From an uncultured Paracoccaceae bacterium (GTDB lineage Bacteria; Pseudomonadota; Alphaproteobacteria; Rhodobacterales; Rhodobacteraceae): a stretch of 64,000 nt of DNA. Where the stretch lies: assembly GCA_947501555.1 (NCBI GenBank), contig CANMWG010000001.1, forward strand, positions 434,001-498,000, read 5' to 3'. Made by a program: the position numbers and the translations under genes. Position 1 is the stretch's first letter; each line of letters opens with the position of its first letter. The notes beneath the pieces were generated by a model that worked only from the letters and a program-made list of their open reading frames with translations, searched no databases and had not been told where the DNA came from. Below, piece after piece: positions 18,204-29,009 of this stretch.

Positions 18204-21200
18204 CTAGGGCGCTAGATTGGCGGAGCCGGTGAAGTTGATGGACGTCAGTTTGACGGTCCGGATGGCTTGGCTTGCGTGGTTGAAGCTGGTTGAATTTCCC
18301 AGCCCGATTGTCAGTGCCGCACCAATCACCCCGTCGTAGGGCCGCGTTTCAAACCGGTTGGCGAAACACTGCATGGAATAATACCCGGCCCCCATGAAAT
18401 GGATAAAGGCGCCGGTATCCAAATGCAGGCTTTTCATGACATTGTTGGATGCCTGCACATCAAAGGGCGAGATCACCGCGCAGATCGCGATGCCATCGTC
18501 CGCCGTGTTCAGGTTTTCAAGATAGCTGTGATTGCTTTCGTACTGAATGACGTCGAAATATTTGAAGAAGGACGTCAGGTAGATCCACAAGATCACAAAC
18601 AGCAACAGGAATTCGGACAAGGGGCGATCGCTGATGTTGTAGTCGATTATTTCGATGATGCCGATCAAAAGGGTGATCAACTCAATTGCGGGCACTTCGG
18701 TGTTTACGACGCTGACAAGCATTGAAAGCCTTGGTCTGTTGGGATTGGCCCGGGCCGATAGGCTAGTCAGGTGGTTATGCGCGATGTGCATGGAGCCAGA
18801 CCCACGCACATCCAATGCCATCCCAAAGTTCACTGTGACCGCGTTATTGTGAATGCGCACGGCTTCCCCGCGCGGCAGTTTGATGTCTTCCACCTCTACC
18901 AGAGACGCGATGGCTACGCGCGACCGTTGGTCGAAGACCTGGTCAATGCCTGCGGCCTCAACAGACATGCCCATGCGCGCGCTGACCTGATCCGGAACCG
19001 CAAACGGTTCGGCGTAGACCGGCCAGCATTGATCTATGATGATTCCGCCTGCAATCCCCGCGATGTTGAGGTTTTCGGCGCGTTCTATTCGTCCGATGTT
19101 GCGCAGCACGTTGTCATGAATATGCCCGTCAATCACTTCGCGCAGATAAATCCCGCTGCTGGGGGTCCGCACATTCAGCCCGATATCTTCGATCACATTG
19201 TTTGAGATCTTGGCCCCTTCGGCATATTCCAAGGCAATCCCGCCAAACCCGATTTCCTGAATTTCGCTTTCGGCCAAGGTCGTGGCCACCGCGACAAGGG
19301 CACAATCCTGGAAGTGGTTCCTGTCGATCACGATATCGCTGATTTGCAATGACCCAAACGGGCGTTGTGTCGTGATGTTCCACGCGGGTGTGGAAATGCC
19401 GGACCCACCCATATTGGCGATTTCATTGTCGATGATGTGGATGTGACTGATTTCGCCAGCGACAAAATATTCATCCCAGTCTTCGTCGTCATCATCTGGA
19501 TCAGGTTGCGGCAAGGTCGGGTCGATCCCGATGCAGCCTTGTACTGCAACAGCCGTTATCGCGATGGGGTTTTCGTCGACCGTCAAAACGGCACCGGCAG
19601 ATAGGTTATCAATGACGGTGATAGCCTCGGCGGCGGTGGCATTGGCCATCAGGTCCACTTTCGTCATCTCGGCGTTGCGGCCATTGCTGTGCCAATTGGC
19701 TTTTTCTTCCACTGTTTGTCCCACAGCGGCCGCCGCGGTTCTCAGGTCTTGCAGCTGGCCATAGGTCACCCCCACAGCCCTAAGGAGGTTGACGTGGCCA
19801 AGCGTAATCCCATGACCCAGCCCACCTGTGATGACGTTGTTTTCGATCCAGATGTTTTCGCTGTCGGATGCGATTTGCAAACCGCCCAGCGACTGCAAGC
19901 TTAGATCGCTGGCCGCACAGCGAAACCGGCTGTCCCGAATTTCGATGGCATTCCCGCCCACAAAGACCAGTGGTCGCAAGGTGGGAAAGGCCGCAGGGGG
20001 GATGATGCTTGGTTCGGCCTCGGCAAAGAAATTGCAGTCTTTGATGCGCAATCCATTATTGCCCACAAGAGAAATCGCCGATCCGCGCCCAGACGTCGCG
20101 ATCCCAAAGAGTTTCAGCTTTGTATTGCGTGCCCCTGCAACCCCCAGCGTGGTGCTGTCCATAAAGAGCATGTCTTGCAGCGTGACATTCACACAGTCCT
20201 CAATCGTCAGCAGAGGTGTCGTCGGCCCGCTGGCCACGATGACAGTTCTTTCACCGCAGCCGGATATGCTGACGTTTTCGCGCAGGCGCAGTTCGGCCCC
20301 ACCGATGTGCTGCCCTGGCAACAAGCAAAGCTTACCCCCTTCATGGGGTAGCGCGTCGATGGCGTCTTGAATGTTGTCGAAGTCACCAAAGCTGTTGATC
20401 CCGTCGCCAACCTTAAATGTGCAACAATCACGTTGCTTCCACAGCGGGCGCAACCGTCTGCGGCAGTCGTGAATATGGCCGCTGACTTCGCCATCGACCA
20501 CCGTCCAATGGATGAGTGCAATCAGATCGGCATAGCGATCCAACGCTTCGGGGGGCTGTCCGCCTGGTGCGAGCATCCGTGCTGGGAAGACGGTGTCGTT
20601 TGCATTTACGCGCAGGCTAAACGTCCATTGATCGCCGGGTCGACCATCAGCGAGAAAATCCAAAAACACCCCGGTTTCGTCCAAAGGTCGTGCCAGCCCT
20701 GTGGGTTCGGCGGTGGCCATAGGCGTTTCTGCAGGTTCCCAGAACCTCAAGAACAGGTAGGGCGCATCCCCTGCGGCCAGACGCGTATTGTACCAATCCT
20801 GCAAATCCGCATCGAGCGCCGTATCGAGCACAAGCTGTTCAGTTTCAGGGGCATAGCCTTCGCTGATGGCGTGAAACCTGCCCAGCGGTACGGCTGTTTT
20901 TTCGCCGTTCGCCAGTTCCATGTCCCAAGCACAGACTTCGACAATCTGGCCAGATACCGGGAATAAGGCGCTATCGTCAAACGGCGTGGTGAGTTGCAGC
21001 GTGGTGGCATCGACCATGCTGGCCCGATAAAGCCCCGCGCCGTTCTGATATCCCCAAACGAAGCTTGTCGATGTGACAAGCTTGACCTTGATGGTGTGGT
21101 TCAAACGGCCAAAATACCCAGTCGCTTGTTCGGGTGCGCAGGGGTTGTCGACATTGGGCACATCGCCCAGTTGCACCCGCAGCCGCCCATTGGAGTTGAT

Positions 21201-21821
21201 TTTAGGCGAGGGAGCCTGCACAGACCCGTTCGGCCCGTCGATCTGGTCCAGCACAATGGGCCGCGCGGCTGCGCAGGTGGGGGGCACATCGCGAAACGTC
21301 CGGACCTTGGGCACAAATTTGGTGCGTGTGGCCGGATCGCTGCGCATGGCGACCTCATCCAGCGCGCTGTCTTCGGTGACGTTGACGCCGACCTCGGTCA
21401 CATCCAGAACCACGGCGTCATAGAGTTCACCTTCGGTCGCGGATTGGACTTCCGATACGGTCGGAACCGGCAAGGTGAAACCATCGAATAAAGATGCTGA
21501 GAGAGCTGACGGTTGGGCAGCATATGCATGGGTTGCTGGGTTCTTCAGCAGTGTGCCGTCCAGACCGTAGTAGCCTGGCTGTAGATTAAAATTCACGAAG
21601 GGCTGGGCACCGATGTTGAATTCAGTCAGATCAGTGACTTTCCAACCGTCATCGGGGGTCCCCGCGGGGGCGATCCAGGCCTTTTGAAGCTCTTCGATCT
21701 GGCTGCGCTGTACATCGAAACTGGCATTCAAATCAGCATCGGTAATGGCGCTGCCGCCTTCGAAATAGACACCATCATAATCCTGATGTGCATCGTGCTG
21801 TCGTGTAATGCGGCCTTTCAT
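18204..21821 (-). CDS. Large right-handed beta-helix CIS protein (candidate tail fibre/spike) with internal hydrophobic segment
   Basis: N-term MKGRITRQHDAHQDYDGVYFEGGSAITDADLN typical of eCIS-linked proteins; many I.N..I...G.GI beta-helix turns; operon position after tail protein I. Confidence 0.75.
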   Translation of the reverse strand: MKGRITRQHDAHQDYDGVYFEGGSAITDADLNASFDVQRSQIEELQKAWIAPAGTPDDGWKVTDLTEFNIGAQPFVNFNLQPGYYGLDGTLLKNPATHAYAAQPSALSASLFDGFTLPVPTVSEVQSATEGELYDAVVLDVTEVGVNVTEDSALDEVAMRSDPATRTKFVPKVRTFRDVPPTCAAARPIVLDQIDGPNGSVQAPSPKINSNGRLRVQLGDVPNVDNPCAPEQATGYFGRLNHTIKVKLVTSTSFVWGYQNGAGLYRASMVDATTLQLTTPFDDSALFPVSGQIVEVCAWDMELANGEKTAVPLGRFHAISEGYAPETEQLVLDTALDADLQDWYNTRLAAGDAPYLFLRFWEPAETPMATAEPTGLARPLDETGVFLDFLADGRPGDQWTFSLRVNANDTVFPARMLAPGGQPPEALDRYADLIALIHWTVVDGEVSGHIHDCRRRLRPLWKQRDCCTFKVGDGINSFGDFDNIQDAIDALPHEGGKLCLLPGQHIGGAELRLRENVSISGCGERTVIVASGPTTPLLTIEDCVNVTLQDMLFMDSTTLGVAGARNTKLKLFGIATSGRGSAISLVGNNGLRIKDCNFFAEAEPSIIPPAAFPTLRPLVFVGGNAIEIRDSRFRCAASDLSLQSLGGLQIASDSENIWIENNVITGGLGHGITLGHVNLLRAVGVTYGQLQDLRTAAAAVGQTVEEKANWHSNGRNAEMTKVDLMANATAAEAITVIDNLSAGAVLTVDENPIAITAVAVQGCIGIDPTLPQPDPDDDDEDWDEYFVAGEISHIHIIDNEIANMGGSGISTPAWNITTQRPFGSLQISDIVIDRNHFQDCALVAVATTLAESEIQEIGFGGIALEYAEGAKISNNVIEDIGLNVRTPSSGIYLREVIDGHIHDNVLRNIGRIERAENLNIAGIAGGIIIDQCWPVYAEPFAVPDQVSARMGMSVEAAGIDQVFDQRSRVAIASLVEVEDIKLPRGEAVRIHNNAVTVNFGMALDVRGSGSMHIAHNHLTSLSARANPNRPRLSMLVSVVNTEVPAIELITLLIGIIEIIDYNISDRPLSEFLLLFVILWIYLTSFFKYFDVIQYESNHSYLENLNTADDGIAICAVISPFDVQASNNVMKSLHLDTGAFIHFMGAGYYSMQCFANRFETRPYDGVIGAALTIGLGNSTSFNHASQAIRTVKLTSINFTGSANLAP

Positions 21822-24166
21822 TGTGACCCTCCAATCTCTTCATAAATCTGAATATCTTGACCCACGGGCAAAAATTTAGTGACAAACCGGGCAAGGTCGG
21901 CCCGGCGTTGGTTCCAATATCTGGCGTGTCCGACACCCATTTCAGTCCGGTGCTCGCCTTGGGTGAGCAACGCCTGATCTGCGATGTGCGAAAGTGCTGC
22001 AAAATCAGCATCGCCAAAGCGCTGCGACATGAATGTTGTCGCAGGTAGTTCCCCTGTAAATGTGACGCATTCGAACCGTCGCGGCAGGGCAGACGCAGTG
22101 ATCCCAGCCACGTCTACATAATCCGCCACCGCAGAAAAGCGCAGGCAGGAATCCTGTCTGTTCGTCACATAGAGGGGGCCGTCAAAAATGGTGTTTGTTG
22201 CAAATAGAACGTTGGCGTGCACTGCGCCAAAAATGGTGGAGTTTTGAATATAGAGCCGCCCCAGGTCTGTTGAAATCGCGGGGCTGTCGGGATCGATCGC
22301 TTGGATGATACTGTCGCAAATACGAATGACCCCGGCGTTTAACAAAGACGGATCGCTGCGTGTTTCGATCACTGGTCCCAGGATGCAACTGTCGATACGC
22401 AGAGATTTGATTGAGCCTTCAATGGCCAGCGTAACGGATGGGATCACCCGCGCAATCAATGGGTCCAGCCGGGCCTGTTCGCCGCCGGGGTCCAATGTCA
22501 TATGGCGTAGCGTAACGCTTTCGAATGTGCCGTCCAGAACCAGTTGTGCGTTGGTCAGCGGGAAGGGGTCATCGGCGTTGATCAGCCCGTGTGTGATGGC
22601 CGCATCTGCCATGACGCCCAGCCAGAGCCCATCAATGACAAGCGTGTTGTCCTGTTCTTCGGTTCCGAAAATCGTGAACGTCAGCGTGCCCTCATCGCTG
22701 CGCGAGACCAGATAGGGCCTTGTTTGATCGGCGGCTTGCAGGACCAGATCGCCTGCTACGTCGTGCTGCCACGTGACTGCATCCCATTGCCAGACATACC
22801 GCCGGTTATCCCCAAATGTGACCGTACCGGCCGCGGGTATGTTTACGGGTACGTCGGTGTTTGCGTCAGTAACCGGCGGGCCCGCGGGCACGCCGCTATT
22901 GCGCGGATAGGGCCCGGCGCCGACCCTGTGGATCAGCCCGATATGATGAAAGCGCGGGTGGAACACCTCGGGCGGTGGCCCTATTGGATCAAGCGCGTCC
23001 TCAAACTGGACCCGCCCGGACGTCAGATCAACGAGCAATTCGGCATGGTCGGGCCAATTGCCCAAGGGCATCCATCCGTCCAAGTTTGCGCCGACGATCT
23101 GTGCGTCGGTCAGGGTGCGCGTGTCCGAAAAAGCGCTGATATCAAGCAGCAGATCGTCCACAATTTGGCGCGGTTTGGCGCTGTCGGGCAACATCATCTC
23201 AGTCAATATCCGGACCCAAAACAGATTGAAGTCCGCAGGAGAGAGTTGATCGCGGATGATCCTGCGAAAGCTGGCAAAACTGTCGAACTGCGTGCCGATC
23301 CATGGTGTCAGAGCCGCAGTCAGCGGGGGTGAATTGATAGTATCCAATCCCGTTTCGGTGATTTCGTATCGCGCGTCATTGAAGCGCGCACAGGCCATGG
23401 GAGTTGGGAATTCCTCGGGACCGATCGGCCATTCCCCCAATTCATGGTCAAAGGTGGCGCTGTGATACAGGGCGGTGTCCCGGCCAGACGGGTCGAGTGT
23501 CAGATGGGTATCGTCCAACCAAAACGGTGCCGCCATATCAAGCCGGTAGCTCTCGGCGGCAAAGACATTCAGATGCACGGTCGCATAGTCAAATGATGCC
23601 ATGCGCCCTTGACGCGGCCCCACGTCGGGCAGGCGGGCGAATTCGTCAAAAGCGGGCAGGGCCGCGTCTTCCGCGCGAGGGGCCGTAAAGTTCGGCAGAC
23701 CTGCCACATCCCCACGCGATAAGGGGGCAGTCCGCCCGTAAGCCATATCCAATTCATGGGGGGGACGGATCAACCAACGCTCAATCTCGCGCACGTAACC
23801 TTCGGTGCCGAAGATGTCGCCGATCAGTTGATCCAACAGATAGCGCGTTGTCTTGCGCCGGTTGTAGCTCATCATATTGGCGACGGTGGTGCGGTTGGCC
23901 CGGCTGTTTTGTGCGCTGAGTGGCGTGGCCCCGACAAGATCGCCCAGATAATCAACTGCCCAGTCATCGGCCAATTCGATGGATGAGGCGGTGTACATCC
24001 GATCCACGTCGCGCCGCATCGTCGCAGCCCCATCTGCGATTGTGCGGATCAAGGCCTCAAGGCTGCCATTCTCAAAATCGTCGGTCCAATAATTTTCCGG
24101 GATCCATGATTTGAGCTTGTGGAAGAAATAAGCCTCAAACCCATCCTGGGGGATATGAACGGTCAT
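21818..24166 (-). CDS. Phage tail protein I-like baseplate protein
   Basis: WIPENYWTDDFENGSLEALIRTIADGAATMRRDVDRMYT...WAVDYLGDLVGATPL...TRYLLDQLIGDIFG resembles tail protein I; follows baseplate J genes. Confidence 0.75.
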   Translation of the reverse strand: MTVHIPQDGFEAYFFHKLKSWIPENYWTDDFENGSLEALIRTIADGAATMRRDVDRMYTASSIELADDWAVDYLGDLVGATPLSAQNSRANRTTVANMMSYNRRKTTRYLLDQLIGDIFGTEGYVREIERWLIRPPHELDMAYGRTAPLSRGDVAGLPNFTAPRAEDAALPAFDEFARLPDVGPRQGRMASFDYATVHLNVFAAESYRLDMAAPFWLDDTHLTLDPSGRDTALYHSATFDHELGEWPIGPEEFPTPMACARFNDARYEITETGLDTINSPPLTAALTPWIGTQFDSFASFRRIIRDQLSPADFNLFWVRILTEMMLPDSAKPRQIVDDLLLDISAFSDTRTLTDAQIVGANLDGWMPLGNWPDHAELLVDLTSGRVQFEDALDPIGPPPEVFHPRFHHIGLIHRVGAGPYPRNSGVPAGPPVTDANTDVPVNIPAAGTVTFGDNRRYVWQWDAVTWQHDVAGDLVLQAADQTRPYLVSRSDEGTLTFTIFGTEEQDNTLVIDGLWLGVMADAAITHGLINADDPFPLTNAQLVLDGTFESVTLRHMTLDPGGEQARLDPLIARVIPSVTLAIEGSIKSLRIDSCILGPVIETRSDPSLLNAGVIRICDSIIQAIDPDSPAISTDLGRLYIQNSTIFGAVHANVLFATNTIFDGPLYVTNRQDSCLRFSAVADYVDVAGITASALPRRFECVTFTGELPATTFMSQRFGDADFAALSHIADQALLTQGEHRTEMGVGHARYWNQRRADLARFVTKFLPVGQDIQIYEEIGGSQ

Positions 24167-26463
24167 GTCAGAACCTCCAATGTCAGGGATGCGCGCAAGT
24201 AGGCACCGGCCGTGATCGGGAATGCGTCCAGATATGTGCTGCCGTTGAGTGCCAGTTCTTCGACCCGGTTCAGGCCCGGGATCGCATCAAGCGGGCCGAG
24301 GATTTCAGCCCTGTTATAGGCGTGGCCGATCTGGATGCGCCGCAAGGCCAGTTGCCCGGTGTATTTTTCAAAGAAGTGGCTTTCCACGGCCTGGCGCACA
24401 TCGTCTGGATTGACATCATCGTCGACCCTTATTTTCAGGGTGATCGTTCCGTCGACAGGTGTTGCTTCAACCACGTCAACCAAGCTGGCTTCGGGCGCAT
24501 GACCGATCAGATAGGTCCGTAGCTTTTCCGCCAGAGCTGCATCGAGCCCGCCGTCAAAAATCACGGTGGTTTCAACGGCTGTTTGCTTGCGTTTGGGGTT
24601 CCAATAGCTACGGGTTTGGGCCGAAAGCGCCCCGAAGTTGCGCGCCAGAACGCTGTAATCATCAGCCGACACGCAGCGGTCATTGGCGGAAATGCGTAGA
24701 GGCAGAACGTAGCGGATGTCTTCCGCGTTGTCGCCCGGAAGTCCGCCCAAGGCATCGAAGGGATTGAACACCTTTGCTACGCCTTCAATCCGACCTGCCG
24801 GTGTGTTGATCTTACCTGCCGTCGGGTTTTCGCCTGTGGTGCCAAAGCGGTAGCGGGCGACGACGTTCTTAGTTCCCGCCTTGGGCGCGCCGCCCAAAAT
24901 CACCGTGGCCTGACCGTCGGGGTCCATCTTGAGTGTGAAGACCCGGTCATCTTCGGTGACGTTCAACAGATGGGTCGCATAACGCCATGCGACATTGTTG
25001 ATGAACAACTCAATTGCCGGGGTCGGGTCGCTGTCAGATTGCCGCAAATAGGTAAGCGGCTTTTGCCCCAGACGGAAGTGCTGGAACCTGCGACCTGTGC
25101 TGCTGCCCAATGTTTCGACAACCGTTTTGCCCTGATCCACATCTAGGAAATTCCCATGCACCTTGAGCGGTGCTTTCAGCGATAAGGCGTCATCTGCGAT
25201 CTCAGTCAGCTCAAGGGTTGCACTGTTGTTATGCGGATGCACCGCAAGGTTGGCGCTGATAAGCACGGCCTGTTCTTGGGCGTCCACCACGACGAATTCA
25301 CCGCTATGGCCTGGGTCATCGCCAAGGTATTTTTCGGACACTGCGATCTGGCCACCGAATTCAGCGAGGCTGGCATAGGTTTTCGGGGCCCCGATCAGTT
25401 GACCGCCTCGGATTGTGCGCGAGTAGAGTTTGAATTGGTCCGCTGCGGGCAGGGCCGTTTCAAGTTCGATCCAAGTGTACGGGGCCACTACAGGTGTTTC
25501 ACCAGGCACGAGGATACCGTTGACGAAGCTGATCTTAGCGGCGCGCGTTAAAGTGACGGCGCCGGTGTCGACATTCACGACTGCCAGCCTTTGGCCTGCG
25601 TGATAGTTTGGGTGAACCCCGGCAATCTGCAGAACTGAATTGGATACATCCGAGGGATCGGGGGCCTCGGCGGTCAGTGTTGTTGTTGGGCTACTTTTGG
25701 TGTCTGTTGCGACCTGTTCATTGGTGAAGCTATGGACCGAGATGCTGGAAATGGCTTGTCCGGCAAACTCTGTCAGCGCCCCATCGGTGATGAGTTCGGC
25801 ATAAGTTTCGCCCGAGGTGAATTTCTCGCTCTTGATCTCTTGCAGCATGAATGCCGCAGCTGTGCCGGCGGTGGATGTAAACAACACCGGTTCGTCCGGG
25901 CGCAGGTTGCGCAGCCCGTTGCTGATTGCAACAAAACCCGGGTCAAAGACGGTTTCGCGCGGCATGATGGCCGTCATGGCATTCAATGCTGGGTCAATGG
26001 TGGTGCTGCTTATCGTCTCAAATGGCAGCGCGCCATGGGTGTCGCCGCCTTCAGAGGTCACGCCCACAGAAGCACCGATGACCACGGGCGCCTTGGCGTC
26101 AGATGTTGCGACCAGCCGCGATGTCGCTGCGAGATTGGGGCGCGGCGCATAGCCGGTGAGCTTGGCCAATTGCGTCAGTGACGCCTCTTGGCTGGCTGTC
26201 AGCCGGTGCTGTTCGCGGGTCCATGCGTTGTTGTAAAAGGCTAGATTGTCCCAAAGATAGGCCGTCCAATCGAGCACCATTAGCCCCATGTCATCACCTT
26301 GGCCCAACTGCCAATGGGCGAAGGGCAGGCGCGTGGACATTCCCTCAAAAAGATCAACGCGATATTCGGCAAAAATTTTCGGGATGGGCCGGCCGAAGTT
26401 GTCCAGATCGCCCACAAATTTGGGAGGGCACAGGCAGCCGTCGTCGATGTGTTCGCTGCTCAT
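24163..26463 (-). CDS. Baseplate J-like protein (Afp12/gpJ-like)
   Basis: RCVSADDYSVLARNFGALSAQTRSYWNPKRKQTAVETTVI...YNRAEILGPLDAIPGLNRVEELALNG; gene order. Confidence 0.8.
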   Translation of the reverse strand: MSSEHIDDGCLCPPKFVGDLDNFGRPIPKIFAEYRVDLFEGMSTRLPFAHWQLGQGDDMGLMVLDWTAYLWDNLAFYNNAWTREQHRLTASQEASLTQLAKLTGYAPRPNLAATSRLVATSDAKAPVVIGASVGVTSEGGDTHGALPFETISSTTIDPALNAMTAIMPRETVFDPGFVAISNGLRNLRPDEPVLFTSTAGTAAAFMLQEIKSEKFTSGETYAELITDGALTEFAGQAISSISVHSFTNEQVATDTKSSPTTTLTAEAPDPSDVSNSVLQIAGVHPNYHAGQRLAVVNVDTGAVTLTRAAKISFVNGILVPGETPVVAPYTWIELETALPAADQFKLYSRTIRGGQLIGAPKTYASLAEFGGQIAVSEKYLGDDPGHSGEFVVVDAQEQAVLISANLAVHPHNNSATLELTEIADDALSLKAPLKVHGNFLDVDQGKTVVETLGSSTGRRFQHFRLGQKPLTYLRQSDSDPTPAIELFINNVAWRYATHLLNVTEDDRVFTLKMDPDGQATVILGGAPKAGTKNVVARYRFGTTGENPTAGKINTPAGRIEGVAKVFNPFDALGGLPGDNAEDIRYVLPLRISANDRCVSADDYSVLARNFGALSAQTRSYWNPKRKQTAVETTVIFDGGLDAALAEKLRTYLIGHAPEASLVDVVEATPVDGTITLKIRVDDDVNPDDVRQAVESHFFEKYTGQLALRRIQIGHAYNRAEILGPLDAIPGLNRVEELALNGSTYLDAFPITAGAYLRASLTLEVLT

Positions 26464-29009
26464 GGTGCGGCTCCTAAGGGGATGGCGTTTTCAAACACCT
26501 CAACCCGGCCTAAATCGGGGCGGGTGGGGTCATGCTGCAGGATCGGGATTTGGTCCTGCGCGCTGGTCAGACTTGTCTGCGTGAATGGCTGGAAGTCTTG
26601 TTCGCCCCGCCAGCGGTAGCTGATTTCTTTGATCGCCGTCACCCCGTCTTGTGCGGCGATCCGTGTTTCCAGATCGGACCGAAAAAGCTTGCTGCCAAAG
26701 CTGAAGTTGTTGGGATGGAACAGGGCGTCAGGATGAGATGCCGCAAGGCTGCCAATGATATCGTCAACGATATGCCCAAAGGGGACACGGGTGTCGCGGC
26801 AAATCGCGATCCGCAAATCGATGGGGCGCAAGCTGGCATCAGTGAGGTAGGCGGGGTGCCCGACGAGCCGGATTTCTTCGATGTAGGCCGCGATTTCAGC
26901 CCGCAATTCATCTGACAGTGCGATGTGATCACGCGGGTCGGTTGCGATAAAGGTGCTGGGCCAGCACCCTGTCCAGCGCGCCGTTGCAATCGTGGCGTCA
27001 ATGTCGTCGCGGGCGCTGATCATGTCCTGAAAGTCGGCGTTTCGCACCGCACGCAAGCTGTGGGCTTTGTGAAAATGCGGCACGGTTAGTTTGGCCAGCG
27101 CGATGTTTTCGGCTGAGGCCGCATTGTCAAAGGCGAATGGATTCCAGCAGGACAGAATTTCTGCGGGCATTTCTGGTGCATCGAATGTCTTAATCAGCAT
27201 TTCCGCCTCTGCGAGCGGATCGATTTCTGCAAGATTTGCGTTGAGGAAAATCCGGTTGGCAGGCAGATTTGCGGCGCTGGGCCATGCTGTGCGGTAGCGG
27301 ACCTCGAACCGGCTGCCTCGCGTTGGCAGAATGCCGAATTCGCCGGTGCCGAAACGCAGGCAGTGGCCGGGATCACCGATATAGTCCCGATGTGTCTGGC
27401 GGCTGCCATTTTCGACGTAGGAAAAGATCGGCCCCCAATGGCCCGCCTCAATGGTCGCGGCCTCGTCCGTTGCAGTTTGGGATAGTAAATCGGTTGCGAT
27501 CCGCCAATTCTCAATGGCCGCACCGTCTGCGTCGATCTCAGCCAAAGAGACCTGCGGTTGGTAGACTGGATCCCATGGTGTGGCGCTGTCGGATAACGCC
27601 CAGCTGAGCCCGTCGGTCACTGTCATCCCAAGTGGGTGCCTGTAGAGCGTTGGGCGGGTGGTCGTATCAACAGGCTTAGGCCCCTCACGTTCAATCGCGG
27701 TGATCAACCCATCTTCGACAGGGCCGATCGAGAATTGTTCACAGTAGGTTTGGCCCGACATCACAGGGACCAACCCGGCGCTGACGAAGCACTGGGTCAA
27801 GTCCAGATCAAATGGCAGCGCGTCGGTGGCCTGCCAATGCAGGCGCGTGGTCTCAACGCCCAAGAGCGCATCCGTTTCCGCCACGGGATCTTGATCCAAG
27901 GTCACCGTAAAACGGCGCAAAGGCGCGGATTGCGATTGTGGACGGGTTTCGATGAAAATCGTGGTTCCGGATGTGATCGCCGTATGGATTAGCCCGAGCC
28001 CAACGACGGAAAGACTGCGTGCGCCCTTTTTGGCATAGGGGCACGTTTCATCGGGGATATGTGCGGGGATGTCCGTCCAATGTGCGTTGGTTAGATAGGT
28101 CTCTGCGGTGTTGATAGCGTCAATGCTGGTGCCGACTTCAAAGGGAATGATCGCGTCTGCATCGCCATATCCGTATAGCCGTGTGCCTGCGATGATGGGG
28201 ACGTCGCTTGCGTCAAGGTTCACACCTGTCTGGCTTGCACTGGCAATGGTGGGGGGCTGTTGGTCGCCATCGTAGTGGCGCAGGATCACGTGCCCCGTGG
28301 CGGGCAGTTCGGGGCGCAGGCGGTAGCCTAGAATGCGGGTCAGTTGATCGAACGAACGCCGGTCCTGCAGGTGTTCGAACTGGGTTTCCAGGGCGTATCG
28401 GTCTTGGATATAGGCGAATTCGTCACCCAATCCGGCAATGACTTCTTTGAGCATGACCGCCTGATCGGCAGGCGTATCCATGTCCCAACCGGGATAGCGT
28501 AGCTTAGAAAAGGCGCTGAAGGCCTCGTTATAGGATCCAAAGTCGCGGGCGAGGTAATCCACCGGGAAATCAACAAGGTCACGGTCCTCGGGGTCCCCGT
28601 AGCAGGCGCAATCAAAGACGGTGGGACAGCTTTGTTTGAACGAAAACCGCCTGCTGCTGCTAAACGGATCTAGCCGCTGGCCGCTGAGGTCTGAGAGGAC
28701 CAGTTCCTGCTCTTCAAAGGACGATCCATCGTCAAAATCAATCGCCAGAACGGTGCGGTTGCGCCCCTGTTGATCAGTGTGGTTTTGATAGGCTTGGGCC
28801 AACACAAGCCTGTCAGCGCGGGTCTGGACGCCCCGACACTCAATCCCAAAATCCAAGGCCATCATCGGGCTGGTGAGTGCGGGAGGATCAAGGACAAAAT
28901 AGACAAAAACCTGCGCGTGATTAGCTTCGTTCACGGCGATAAAATCGATCCCGGTTTGTGCGTCCGGTTCTTGTTCGGCGATCAGGATGCTGCGGCCAAG
29001 GGTGCTCAT
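26460..29009 (-). CDS. Baseplate J-like protein (Afp11/gpJ-like)
   Basis: VDFPVDYLARDFGSYNEAFSAFSKLRYPGW...VIAGLGDEFAYIQDRYALETQFEHLQDRRSFDQLTRILGYRL; gene order. Confidence 0.8.
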   Translation of the reverse strand: MSTLGRSILIAEQEPDAQTGIDFIAVNEANHAQVFVYFVLDPPALTSPMMALDFGIECRGVQTRADRLVLAQAYQNHTDQQGRNRTVLAIDFDDGSSFEEQELVLSDLSGQRLDPFSSSRRFSFKQSCPTVFDCACYGDPEDRDLVDFPVDYLARDFGSYNEAFSAFSKLRYPGWDMDTPADQAVMLKEVIAGLGDEFAYIQDRYALETQFEHLQDRRSFDQLTRILGYRLRPELPATGHVILRHYDGDQQPPTIASASQTGVNLDASDVPIIAGTRLYGYGDADAIIPFEVGTSIDAINTAETYLTNAHWTDIPAHIPDETCPYAKKGARSLSVVGLGLIHTAITSGTTIFIETRPQSQSAPLRRFTVTLDQDPVAETDALLGVETTRLHWQATDALPFDLDLTQCFVSAGLVPVMSGQTYCEQFSIGPVEDGLITAIEREGPKPVDTTTRPTLYRHPLGMTVTDGLSWALSDSATPWDPVYQPQVSLAEIDADGAAIENWRIATDLLSQTATDEAATIEAGHWGPIFSYVENGSRQTHRDYIGDPGHCLRFGTGEFGILPTRGSRFEVRYRTAWPSAANLPANRIFLNANLAEIDPLAEAEMLIKTFDAPEMPAEILSCWNPFAFDNAASAENIALAKLTVPHFHKAHSLRAVRNADFQDMISARDDIDATIATARWTGCWPSTFIATDPRDHIALSDELRAEIAAYIEEIRLVGHPAYLTDASLRPIDLRIAICRDTRVPFGHIVDDIIGSLAASHPDALFHPNNFSFGSKLFRSDLETRIAAQDGVTAIKEISYRWRGEQDFQPFTQTSLTSAQDQIPILQHDPTRPDLGRVEVFENAIPLGAAP

